From: Mumia flava
GTDB lineage: Bacteria > Actinomycetota > Actinomycetes > Propionibacteriales > Nocardioidaceae
Direction of reading: 5' to 3'
DNA: 64,000 nucleotides
NCBI RefSeq assembly: GCF_002797495.1
Contig: NZ_PGEZ01000002.1
Location: forward strand, 558,001 to 622,000
Made by a program: the position numbers and the translations under genes. The first letter of the stretch is position 1; each line of letters opens with the position of its first letter. The notes beneath the pieces were generated by a model, which saw nothing but the letters and a program-made list of their open reading frames with translations, searched no databases and had not been told where the DNA came from. Shown piece by piece: positions 9,601 to 18,534 of the stretch.

Positions 9601-9713
9601 GGCGCCGCCGACGCCGGTGGCGGGGACACCCCGACGAGGGCCGCAGCCGCCATCGCGGCCCCCACCACCAACCTGACGAACCGTCCACGAGGTCCTCGTG
9701 CCCGCACAGCCAT
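6621..9713 (-). CDS. secreted multidomain protein: lectin-like N-terminus, aerolysin-like segment, Ig-like repeats (paralogue 2)
   Basis: 1030 residues, colinear with the 3311-6487 product. The signal peptide ends at ASA (residue 36). The N-terminal ~190 residues keep QPW (80-82) and QAF (118-120); the third QxW site is degenerate (LRF). Residues ~240-382 repeat the beta-rich segment, with identical YNGGTEPMSTTIGASATNEY and WTIPPRR blocks. Next come an Ig-like unit (YQWYRQRG), four Big_3_5-type Ig repeats and a basic C-terminus with the same SKGRH.VRV motif. The most conserved block between paralogues is the putative pore-forming segment; signal peptides and lectin surfaces differ. It has its own upstream region and a terminator behind it, so the two genes are probably transcribed separately. 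Function is inferred. Confidence 0.75.
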   Translation of the reverse strand: MAVRARGPRGRFVRLVVGAAMAAAALVGVSPPPASAAPSENCVGDFECIDLVNGKGEVLLGDYPVDLVPVRSEPSRAGDQPWEGTFQLRLREESGETYCMSVDPVNFIRSCEANDITQAFAFEPVSGNAWTGTDVIDTESWSPWTSNAGSAYFHLRPAVGPESCVFLSTGILAIGVDCGDAPELKLRFEGLERAEVTARVIGSAMEFALDRCRGNTALCATQLRDRTNGTVLSDWDRIDQVTIDARPNPVVRAAGCASGGGPQSIYNGGTEPMSTTIGASATNEYSHSVSTSLSVENSFSFGKDSAFFKYELKVTATASYGRTWTESKTVEQDVQWTIPPRRFATATLSTAAIQGSGSWRFNLGSSHPWETRDVVDLAIPYAFSSAASAPDTTLAVQNSWGQKACDADPSAVLGDGKQVSVTNTTAPTGGPIPGDVLTANADPSWWEEPRSAGTPAPGVNLIYQWYRQRGSEAPTAIPGATKKNYTVTGDDITDDEILEWVGPYHLYVGVTDVATANRFDSLESFAVATDATRTERRPVSTGPKPTTLRITVENPGAAATEDTEIAVEATTDSASTIPTGTVTIYDVNGPLTDATLGADGTGRAWVRLAPGMHELAGTYLGDGSAGAAVSTRVRTTVRRAETETTLQLPGRVRALAPTTARVTVEGEGGTPTGNVRLYDGGTPLGAAVPLDGDGTARIDLSGFDEVGARDLSASYAGSSLYATSTSEGRTIEVTEVPTSTTLGVDGAASAGGALRLTARVAAGAAPTPTGAVQFTDRGRPLGEPVALRNGSASLRIDDLVAGARHVLRASYEPDAPYGASISRERDVSVASSATSLRLSSSNVVIARGDRVALRAKARTGGSEPAGTVRFYADGRALGARTVDGDGVAVLRTATLPTGKLRLSARFTPSAGSGLASATAPTVVQDVRRYRSAVKAVVADTGLKRRERLVVTGSVAIAGRPGAALTARRVWLLVDGERVASGRLGRDRTYVLRLAAKKLSKGRHLVRVAYVGSPRPSVAPGASRVTVVRRR

Positions 9714-9724
9714 GACGTCCCCTC

Positions 9725-9755
9725 TCGCCTGTGTGGCAGACCTCTGCCACGGCGA
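9725..9755. promoter_or_regulatory. inverted repeat in the 5' region of paralogue 2
   Basis: GTGGCAGA (9733-9740) and TCTGCCAC (9743-9750) form a perfect 8-bp dyad with a 2-base centre. It is flanked by complementary TCGCC (9725-9729) and GGCGA (9751-9755). Lying 12-42 bases before the start at 9713, it is a good candidate operator or RNA hairpin. Confidence 0.5.
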
Positions 9756-9775
9756 GCCGAACGTAACGACGCTGC

Positions 9776-9797
9776 GTTCTGTCAGCGTTCTGTCTGC
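9776..9797. promoter_or_regulatory. 11-base tandem direct repeat resembling a PHO box
   Basis: GTTCTGTCAGC (9776-9786) is followed directly by GTTCTGTCTGC (9787-9797), 10 of 11 bases identical. Tandem 11-base units are typical for OmpR/PhoB-family response regulators, and Streptomyces PhoP units also begin GTTC. It lies 63-84 bases upstream of the gene starting at 9713. Assigning a regulator is inference. Confidence 0.45.
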
Positions 9798-9812
9798 ACG
9801 ACGCCGGCAGGA

Positions 9813-9839
9813 CCCCGTCCCGGCCCGGGTACGGCGGGG
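9813..9839 (-). terminator. possible leuA terminator
   Basis: An imperfect GC-rich dyad (CCCCG at 9813 pairing with CGGGG at 9835, with interior CCGG matches) lies 7 bases past the leuA stop. It has no U-tract, so the call is weak. Confidence 0.3.
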
Positions 9840-9845
9840 TGGTCG

Positions 9846-11645
<1,800 letters not shown>

Positions 11646-11696
11646 CTAGAGCGAACCCTCGCCGCGGCACCGAAGGAGGAGGCGCACGCGATCCAT
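11646..11696 (-). CDS. leuA leader peptide (leucine-codon micro-ORF)
   Basis: A 16-codon ORF encodes MDRVRLLLRCRGEGSL, with three consecutive leucine codons (CTC CTC CTT) at positions 6-8. It stops 87 bases upstream of leuA on the same strand. A TATCGT box at 11711-11706 would start the transcript almost at its ATG. Leucine-rich leader peptides before leuA have been proposed in actinobacteria. Their role is to let ribosome stalling at Leu codons report leucyl-tRNA supply. Confidence 0.8.
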   Translation of the reverse strand: MDRVRLLLRCRGEGSL

Positions 11697-11705
11697 GGCG
11701 CATCC

Positions 11706-11711
11706 ACGATA
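11706..11711 (-). promoter_or_regulatory. -10 box of the leuA leader transcript
   Basis: TATCGT (reading 11711 to 11706) lies 9 bases before the leader-peptide ATG. No clear -35 is visible, which is common in GC-rich actinobacterial promoters. Confidence 0.45.
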
Positions 11712-11746
11712 GCCCACGCTCGCCGGTACGCGCGAGGGCGGGCCGT

Positions 11747-11752
11747 TAGCCT
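11747..11752 (+). promoter_or_regulatory. -10 box, leaderless promoter of the flavodoxin-like gene
   Basis: TAGCCT ends 7 bases before the ATG at 11760, placing the transcription start at the start codon. It is divergent from the leuA leader. Confidence 0.5.
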
Positions 11753-11759
11753 CGGGCCC

Positions 11760-12245
11760 ATGAGCACCTTGCTGGTCGTCCACCACGCACCGACCCCGGC
11801 CGTACGGGAGCTCGCGGAGGCTGCCGTCGACGGCGCACGGCACCCCGACGTCAGCGGCGTCGACGTCGTCGTCCGGCCCGCGCTCGAGGCGGACGCCTCC
11901 GATGTGCTCGGCGCGGACGGCTACCTGCTCGGGACGACCGCGAACTTCGGCTACATGAGTGGTGCCCTCAAGCACTTCTTCGACACGATCTTCCTCCAGG
12001 CCGGCGGTCAGCTGGCCGACGACGGCTCCGCCGGCACCGCGGAGACGCCGAAGAAGCCGTTCGGCCTGTGGGTGCACGGCCGCTACGACACCACCGGCGC
12101 GGTCCGCTCGGTCGAGTCGATCGTCGGCGCCCTCGGCTGGCGGCAGAGCGCCGAGGTCCTGTCGGTCCTGGGCGCCGTCGGCGAGGAGCAGCGCGCCGCG
12201 GCGTACGAGCTCGGGGCGACGCTGGCCGCGACGCTGATGGACTGA
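11760..12245 (+). CDS. flavodoxin-like / NAD(P)H-dependent FMN reductase family protein
   Basis: 161 residues in the size range of flavodoxins. The first beta strand MSTLLVVHHAPTPAVRELAE leads into the phosphate-binding loop. The GTTANFGYMSGALKHFFD block matches the substrate/FMN loop of WrbA/FMN-reductase-like flavoproteins, and PKKPFGLWVHGRYDTTGAV the second FMN loop. It probably binds FMN and acts as a cytoplasmic quinone or electron-transfer reductase. The partner is unknown. The start is set by the ATG 7 bases behind a TAGCCT box. It is divergent from leuA, with no operon partner. Confidence 0.75.
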   Translation: MSTLLVVHHAPTPAVRELAEAAVDGARHPDVSGVDVVVRPALEADASDVLGADGYLLGTTANFGYMSGALKHFFDTIFLQAGGQLADDGSAGTAETPKKPFGLWVHGRYDTTGAVRSVESIVGALGWRQSAEVLSVLGAVGEEQRAAAYELGATLAATLMD

Positions 12246-12301
12246 GCCCGCCGACGTCGTGGCGCCCGCCGACGTGCGGGGCGCCCGCCGACGTGCGGGG
12301 C
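12246..12301. repeat. three tandem copies of a ~19-base unit
   Basis: The unit GCCCGCCGACGTGCGGGGC occurs at 12264-12282 and 12283-12301, with a slightly diverged 18-base copy at 12246-12263. The array fills the gap between the flavodoxin-like gene and the first lipoprotein gene and ends just before its -10 box. It could be an operator array or simple replication slippage. Confidence 0.7.
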
Positions 12302-12314
12302 TGGGCCGCGCTCC

Positions 12315-12320
12315 TACGCT
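12315..12320 (+). promoter_or_regulatory. -10 box, leaderless promoter of the first lipoprotein gene
   Basis: TACGCT ends 7 bases before the ATG at 12328. It follows directly after the 19-base tandem repeats. Confidence 0.45.
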
Positions 12321-12327
12321 GGCTGGC

Positions 12328-13221
12328 ATGAGGCATCACCGGCAGCACCGCGCGGTCCGTGGGGCGTTCGCGGCGACGGCGACGCTCGCGCTGCTCGCCC
12401 TCGGCGCCTGCACCGGGTCGGACGACGAGCCGGGCGCAGAGACCTCCGCGGACGCGACGTCCGAGGAGGCGGACCCGGACGACGGCGGCACTGCGTCCGA
12501 GCAAGCCACGGCCTCCGCGACCCCCACCGTCGCCCCGCCCCCGGCGGACGCCGCGTGCTACCGGGTCACGTTCGCCGAGACCCAGGAGGCCCAGAACGAC
12601 GCGGCCGGCGTCGCGTGCGGGCAGCGCCACAACGCGCAGACGTTCCACGTCGGCCGGCTCAGCGCCACGGCGCCACCGGCCGCCGTGGTCTCGGAGGCGC
12701 GCGACACCTGTCGCCGGCAGCTCCGGCGGCACGTCGGTGCGACGACCGAGCGGCTCGCTCTCTCCCGGGTCGAGTCGACCTTCTACGTCCCGTCCGACGA
12801 GGATCTCGCCGCGGGAGCCCGGTGGCTGCGGTGCGACGTGGTGGTCAAGCGCACCGCCGACACCCTCGCGCGGCTGCCGCGCCGATCGGCCGGGATGCTG
12901 AGCGACGACGAGGCGCTCGACCGCTGGGGAGCCTGCGCGAAGACGGGGGAATCGGGCCTGAACGAAGGCCGTGGCCAGCGGATCTGTGATCTCGACCACA
13001 CGTGGCGGGCGATCGACGCGCAGCGGCTCGGCAGCGGCGACGACCCGTACCCGGGGCGGTCGGAGGTCCGCGGCGACGTCCTGGAGCGGTGCGAGGACCC
13101 CGCCCGCGCCTGGACCGGCAACGAGACCGGCGACATCGCCGTCGGCTGGCGTCCACCGACGCGTGCTGCGTGGGCGGCCGGGGAGCGGTTCGGGCTGTGC
13201 TGGACCCGGACCGACCAATAG
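12328..13221 (+). CDS. lipoprotein with Septum-formation-type domain (first of a pair)
   Basis: 297 residues. The N-terminus RHHRQHRAVRGAF..LALLALGAC is a lipoprotein signal with the lipobox cysteine near residue 29, followed by a Ser/Thr/Glu-rich linker. The cysteine-rich body has CYRVTF...GVACGQRHNAQTFHVG and later ICDLDHTWRAIDAQRLGSG blocks, matching the actinobacterial Septum_form (PF13845-like) family. It is anchored to the outer face of the membrane; its role is unknown. I chose the ATG at 12328 because the upstream in-frame extension is non-conserved and a -10 box lies just before the start. The next gene is a paralogue 51 bases downstream. Confidence 0.72.
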   Translation: MRHHRQHRAVRGAFAATATLALLALGACTGSDDEPGAETSADATSEEADPDDGGTASEQATASATPTVAPPPADAACYRVTFAETQEAQNDAAGVACGQRHNAQTFHVGRLSATAPPAAVVSEARDTCRRQLRRHVGATTERLALSRVESTFYVPSDEDLAAGARWLRCDVVVKRTADTLARLPRRSAGMLSDDEALDRWGACAKTGESGLNEGRGQRICDLDHTWRAIDAQRLGSGDDPYPGRSEVRGDVLERCEDPARAWTGNETGDIAVGWRPPTRAAWAAGERFGLCWTRTDQ

Positions 13222-13272
13222 GGTCACCCGTACACTGGCACGCGTCGAACCGCCGACCCCCGGAGGAGCCCC

Positions 13273-14193
13273 GTGCCGGACCCCGTCCAGGACCCGACCC
13301 GCCCGCGCCGACGCGTGCTCGCTGCCATGGCCGCCGCCGGCGCCCTGCTGCTGTCAGCGTGCGGATCGGCCGGCGACACCGTGGACTCGGCCGACCCGAC
13401 CAGCGACCCGTCGGCCAGCACTCCGCCGGTCCGGACCCTCCCACCGACCGAGGGATCGGAGCCGACCGAGTCGGCCACACCCGAGCAGGCCGCCGCACCC
13501 CGCCCTTCGGTCGGTGAGTGCCACAAGCCGCAACCCACCGACGTGGCGCTCCAGGTGTCCGACGACGACACCGCGGCCGTCGCGTGCAAGGGCGCGACCG
13601 CGCAGACCTACCTGGTCCGCCCGATGCCCAAGCAGGTGCGCGCGGCCGTGACCGACTACGACACCTCCGAGATCCTGCGCACGGCGCGCAAGCGTTGCGA
13701 GCCGGCGCTGGCCGACTGGCTCGGCGTCAACGTCGCGGCGCTCAAGACCTCGCAGTTCGGGTTCGTCGTCGGGGTGCCCAGCGCGGCGCAGTCCGCCGAC
13801 GGCGCGTCGTGGATGCGCTGCGACGTCACGCTCGACGCCGGCAACCGCCTGACCGCGCTCCCGAAGAAGACCAAGAACGCCCTGGACGGCTCGAAGAAGG
13901 CGAAGAAGTACGGTTCGTGCGTCCGCGGCGACATCCGGACGGCGGCAGGGACGGTGCTGTGCACGAAGAAGCACCGGTGGCGTGCGGTGGACGCGATCAA
14001 GCTCGGCTCCGGCAAGGCGAAGTTCCCCGGGCGCAAGGACATCCAAGGCACCATGCGCGACAAGTGCGGCGGCGCCGTACGGTCGTGGCTCGGCACCCGC
14101 GAGGCGTTCGAGTACGGCTACGTCTCCCCCAGCAAGTACTCCTGGGGCAAGGGCGAGCGCTGGGGCACGTGCTTCGCGAAGACGAAGGACTGA
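13273..14193 (+). CDS. lipoprotein with Septum-formation-type domain (second of a pair)
   Basis: 306 residues. The GTG start is preceded by GGAGGAG. A twin-arginine-like RRR and hydrophobic stretch lead to the lipobox LLLSAC near residue 36, then a Ser/Thr/Pro linker. The body repeats the layout of the preceding gene: ECHKPQ, AVACKGATAQTYLV, GASWMRCDVTL, VLCTKKHRWRAVDAIKLGSG, FPGRKDI and a final WGTCF. The pair is therefore a tandem duplication. The two may form a complex at the cell surface. The family name implies division, but I have no evidence for that function. It is convergent with era across a family B inverted repeat. Confidence 0.72.
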   Translation: MPDPVQDPTRPRRRVLAAMAAAGALLLSACGSAGDTVDSADPTSDPSASTPPVRTLPPTEGSEPTESATPEQAAAPRPSVGECHKPQPTDVALQVSDDDTAAVACKGATAQTYLVRPMPKQVRAAVTDYDTSEILRTARKRCEPALADWLGVNVAALKTSQFGFVVGVPSAAQSADGASWMRCDVTLDAGNRLTALPKKTKNALDGSKKAKKYGSCVRGDIRTAAGTVLCTKKHRWRAVDAIKLGSGKAKFPGRKDIQGTMRDKCGGAVRSWLGTREAFEYGYVSPSKYSWGKGERWGTCFAKTKD

Positions 14194-14204
14194 CGCCCTT
14201 CCGT

Positions 14205-14302
14205 TGGTCGAGGCGAGGGTGAGGAACGAACCCTCGATCGAGACCCGCACCACCAGGCCCCCCGGGGGGTCTCGATCACTCGCTGCGCTCGCGCCTCGAC
14301 CA
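14205..14302. repeat. dispersed inverted repeat, family B, copy 1 (likely bidirectional terminator)
   Basis: The left arm 14205-14246 begins TGGTCGAGGCGAG and ends CTCGATCGAGACCC. The right arm 14267-14302 is its approximate reverse complement (GGGTCTCGATCACTCGCTGC, then GCTCGCGCCTCGACCA). The element lies between two convergent stop codons (14193 and 14320). The same element, with arms in the opposite order, lies at 58563-58654 between another convergent pair. Similar GGTCTCGAT...CTCGACCA repeats are widespread in high-GC actinobacteria. Confidence 0.85.
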
Positions 14303-14319
14303 GCGGGAGCCGCGTACGC

Positions 14320-15237
14320 CTAGAAGCCCAGGCGGCGCAGCTGCTTGGGGTCGCGCTGCCAGTCCTTGGCCACCTTGACGTGCAGATCCAGATAGACCGG
14401 GGTCCCGAGGATCCGCTCGATCTGGGACCGTGAGTCGCTGCCGATCTGGCGCAACCGGGCACCCTTGCGGCCGATCACGATGCCCTTCTGGCTCTCCCGC
14501 TCGACGAAGATGTTGGCGCGCACATCGACCAGGGGCCGGTCCTCGGGACGATCCTCACGAGCGACCATCTCCTCGATGACCACCGCGATCGAGTGCGGAA
14601 GCTCGTCGCGCACCCCTTCGAGCGCGGCCTCCCGGATCACCTCGGCGACCAGCGTCTCCTCGGGCTCGTCGGTCAGCTGGCCCTCCGGGTACAGCGGCAT
14701 CCCCTCGGGCAGCTCGGCGACGAGCAGGTCCCGGAGGTGCTCGACCTGGTATCCGGACACGGCCGAGACCGGCACCACGTGGCGCCACGTCACCCCGAGC
14801 TCGTCGGCGAGCGCACCGATGGCCGCGAGGTGCTCGAGCAGGCGGTCCGGCGACACGGTGTCGGACTTGGTGGCGATCGCCACCATGGGCGTACGGCGGA
14901 CCTTCGCCAGCTGCCCGACGATGTAGCGGTCCCCCGGACCGATCCGCTGGTCGGCCGGCAGGCACACTCCGATCGCGTCGACCTCCGCCCACGTGGTGCG
15001 CACGAGGTCGTTGAGCCGCTCACCCAGCAGGGTGCGCGGCCGGTGCAGCCCAGGGGTGTCGACGAGGATCAGCTGTGCGTCGGCCGTCGTGACCAGTCCG
15101 CGGATCACGTGACGGGTGGTCTGCGGCCGCGACGAGGTGATCGCGACCTTCTCCCCCACCAGGGCATTCGTCAGCGTCGACTTCCCGGCGTTCGGGCGGC
15201 CGACGAAGCACGCGAATCCGGACCGGAAGGCGGTCAC
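14320..15237 (-). CDS. era: GTPase Era, 16S rRNA-binding ribosome assembly factor
   Basis: 305 residues, full length. The G1 loop GRPNAGKST is at residues ~13-21, G3 is DTPGLHRP, and G4 is TKSD rather than the canonical NKxD. The C-terminal KH domain carries VERESQKGIVIGRKGARLRQIG. Era binds the 3' end of 16S rRNA in 30S maturation. The GTG start at 15237 overlaps the stop of the small upstream gene by four bases (GTGA), implying translational coupling. Last gene of the hrcA-to-era block. Confidence 0.96.
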   Translation of the reverse strand: MTAFRSGFACFVGRPNAGKSTLTNALVGEKVAITSSRPQTTRHVIRGLVTTADAQLILVDTPGLHRPRTLLGERLNDLVRTTWAEVDAIGVCLPADQRIGPGDRYIVGQLAKVRRTPMVAIATKSDTVSPDRLLEHLAAIGALADELGVTWRHVVPVSAVSGYQVEHLRDLLVAELPEGMPLYPEGQLTDEPEETLVAEVIREAALEGVRDELPHSIAVVIEEMVAREDRPEDRPLVDVRANIFVERESQKGIVIGRKGARLRQIGSDSRSQIERILGTPVYLDLHVKVAKDWQRDPKQLRRLGF

Positions 15238-15596
15238 GACCGCGCGACCTCGTGGACCGCGCCGTGCGGGTCGGCCCGCAGCACAGCGATCCCGTCGCCG
15301 GCGAGGTCGCGGACCGCCGTGAGGTCGTCGGCGTCGACGCGGTCCGAGCCCGTGCTCACTGCTGCGGCCTCGAGACTCTTCGCTCCGGAGCTGACCGCCA
15401 TCGCGACGGCCAGGCGCAGCGCCGAGACCTGCAGCGACGGGAGCGCGACGGTCGCGGCGGCGTACGTGCGACCGTCGGAGTCGCGGACCGCGGCCCCCTC
15501 GGCCGCGCCGGTGCGGGCACGCGACGCGCGTGCGAGCGTGACGATCTTGCGGTCCTCGGGGTCGTCGACGGCGAGGGGCTCGGACGGGTCAGCCAT
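15234..15596 (-). CDS. small cytidine-deaminase-like protein lacking zinc ligands (Rv2365c-type)
   Basis: 120 residues. Its length, the KIVTLARASRARTGAAEGAAVRD start and the DGRTYAAATVALPSLQVSALRLAVA block resemble the cytidine deaminase fold. The catalytic CAE and PCxxC motifs are absent and there is no cysteine at all, so deaminase activity is unlikely. M. tuberculosis has a small conserved protein (Rv2365c) between corC and era, the same position. ATG at 15596 is chosen because a TATCGT box ends 7 bases upstream, suggesting an internal leaderless promoter that also feeds era. Function unknown. Confidence 0.75.
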   Translation of the reverse strand: MADPSEPLAVDDPEDRKIVTLARASRARTGAAEGAAVRDSDGRTYAAATVALPSLQVSALRLAVAMAVSSGAKSLEAAAVSTGSDRVDADDLTAVRDLAGDGIAVLRADPHGAVHEVARS

Positions 15597-15603
15597 GGCG
15601 GAC

Positions 15604-15609
15604 ACGATA
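15604..15609 (-). promoter_or_regulatory. -10 box, internal leaderless promoter before the deaminase-like gene
   Basis: TATCGT (15609 to 15604) ends 7 bases before the ATG at 15596, in the 19-base gap behind the corC-like gene. It would allow the small gene and era to be expressed apart from the upstream operon. Confidence 0.45.
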
Positions 15610-15615
15610 GACGCC

Positions 15616-16923
15616 TCAGCCGGACGCGACCGAGCCGAGTGACGTCTCGCGCTCGGTCTGCTCGGTGACGCGGCTGACGACGACGGTGCCGATCCGGTTG
15701 CGGCGGCCCGTCGGGCCCTCGGCCACGAAACGCAGACCCTCCATCTCGATCTCGCTGCCGGCGATCGGCACCTTGCCGAGGTGCTTGGCCATGAGACCAC
15801 CGACGGAGTCGACGTCGTCGTCGTCGATCGGCACCCCGAACAGATCCCCCAGGTCGTCGACGTCGTAGCGGGAGCTGATCCGGATCGAGCCGTTCGAGAG
15901 GTGCTCGACGTCGTCCGGCGGCGCGTCGTACTCGTCGGTGATCTCCCCGACGATCTCCTCGAGGATGTCCTCGATGGTGACCATCCCCGCCGTGCCGCCG
16001 TACTCGTCGATCACGATCGCGACATGGGTGCGCTGCGCCTGCATCTCGCGGAGCAGGTCGGCCGCGGGCTTGGAGTCCGGGACGTAGGTGCACTCCCGCA
16101 TCACCGACTCCACCCGTTCGGTGGTCTCGGCCTCGCGGCTGTCGAAGACGCGCTTGGTGATGTCCTTGAGGTAGGCCATCCCGACGACGTCGTCCAGGCT
16201 CTCACCGGTCACCGGGATCCGCGAGTAGCCGGACCGCAGCGCGAGCGACATCGCCTGGCGCAGCTTCTTGGACCGCTCGATGAACACCACGTCGGTCCGC
16301 GGCACCATCACCTCGCGGACGACCGTGTCGCCGAGCTCGAAGACCGAGTGGATCATCTGGCGCTCCCCCGACTCGATCAGGGCGCTCTGCTCGGCCAGGT
16401 CCACCATCTCGCGCAGCTCGGCCTCCGAGGAGAACGGTCCCTCGCGGAAGCCCTTGCCGGGCGTCAGCGCGTTGCCGATCACGATCAGCAACCGCGGAAC
16501 GGGGCCGAGGATCCGGGTGACGAGCGCGAGCGGGCCCGCGGACAGCAGCGCGACGCGCTCCGACTTCTGCCGGCCGAGCGTGCGCGGCCCCACGCCGATC
16601 GCCACGAACGACACCGCCGAGAGCGCCAGCGCGGTCAGCAGGACCGGGAGCCAGCCGTCGTCGGTGGCGTGCACGACGACGACCGCGACCAGCACGACGG
16701 CGGCCGTCTCGGCGATGATCCGCAGCAGCAGGGCGGTGTTGATGAAGGGGGCGGGGTCGTGGACGATCCGGCGGAGGGCCGCGGCGCCCGAGCGTCCTTC
16801 CTCGGCCAGCTCGTCGGCGCGAGCGCGCGAGAACGTCGACAGCGCGGCGTCGATGCTGGCCAGCAGCCCCGCCATCAGCACGAGGGCGATCGCCGTGCCC
16901 AGGGCCCACCAGTCGGCGTTCAT
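15616..16923 (-). CDS. CNNM/CorC-family transport protein (DUF21, CBS pair, CorC_HlyC domain)
   Basis: 435 residues. The N-terminal DUF21 domain (residues 1-~170) has about four membrane segments. Two CBS domains follow (MVPRTDVVFIERSKKL and IPVTGESLDDVVGMAYLKDI; VMRECTYVPDSKPAADLL with VIDEYGGTAGMVTIEDILEEIVGEI). A C-terminal CorC_HlyC transporter-associated domain closes it. Such proteins are linked to magnesium/cobalt efflux; the hemolysin name is historical. The start ATG overlaps the ybeY stop by four bases. The position after ybeY is conserved in actinobacteria. Confidence 0.9.
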   Translation of the reverse strand: MNADWWALGTAIALVLMAGLLASIDAALSTFSRARADELAEEGRSGAAALRRIVHDPAPFINTALLLRIIAETAAVVLVAVVVVHATDDGWLPVLLTALALSAVSFVAIGVGPRTLGRQKSERVALLSAGPLALVTRILGPVPRLLIVIGNALTPGKGFREGPFSSEAELREMVDLAEQSALIESGERQMIHSVFELGDTVVREVMVPRTDVVFIERSKKLRQAMSLALRSGYSRIPVTGESLDDVVGMAYLKDITKRVFDSREAETTERVESVMRECTYVPDSKPAADLLREMQAQRTHVAIVIDEYGGTAGMVTIEDILEEIVGEITDEYDAPPDDVEHLSNGSIRISSRYDVDDLGDLFGVPIDDDDVDSVGGLMAKHLGKVPIAGSEIEMEGLRFVAEGPTGRRNRIGTVVVSRVTEQTERETSLGSVASG

Positions 16924-17379
16924 GCGTCCTCCCGATCGCCGTCACGCCACAGCGCGAGCAGCCGGTCCTGCAGACCGAACATCTCACGGTGCTCGTCCGG
17001 CTCGGCATGGTCGTAGCCCAGCAGGTGCAGCACCCCGTGAACGGTCAGCAGCTCGAGGTGGGACCCGAGCTCCAGCCCCTCCGCCGCAGCGTCCTTCGCT
17101 GCGACCTCCGGGCAGAGCAGCATGTCCCCGAGGTAGCCCTCCTCGGCCTCGATGTCGTCGCTGCCGGGACGCAGCTCGTCGATCGGGAAGGACAGCACGT
17201 CGGTGGGCCCGTCCTTGTGCATCCACTTCTCGTTGTACTGCGTCATGGTGTCGGGGTCCACGACGATCATCGTCACCTCGGTGCCGGGCGCGAGCCGCAT
17301 CCGGCTCATCGTGAAGCGGACCAGCCTGGTCAGCGTGTCGACGTCGACCGGATCCCCGTCGGCGTCGCGCCAGCTCGAC

Positions 17380-18369
<990 letters not shown>

Positions 18370-18373
18370 CGGC

Positions 18374-18387
18374 GCCCCCTCGGGGGC
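18374..18387 (-). promoter_or_regulatory. hairpin covering the phoH ribosome binding site
   Basis: GCCCCC (18374-18379) and GGGGGC (18382-18387) form a 6-bp stem that includes the purine-rich stretch 5-18 bases before the phoH start. It could limit phoH translation. The rest of the 165-base dnaJ-phoH gap holds a loose CTCGGCC...GGCCGAG dyad near the dnaJ stop and nothing else I recognise. Confidence 0.35.
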
Positions 18388-18534
18388 AGAACTCCTTCAT
18401 CGACCGGACGGGACCCCTCCATGGTAGGCGGCGCCTCCGACGTTGCGCGAGCACGATTCGGACGCTCCGCTCCCGGCGCCGCACCTCGGCCGTCCACGTG
18501 ACGAGGGCGTACGTACGAACGCACCGGGCCGAGA

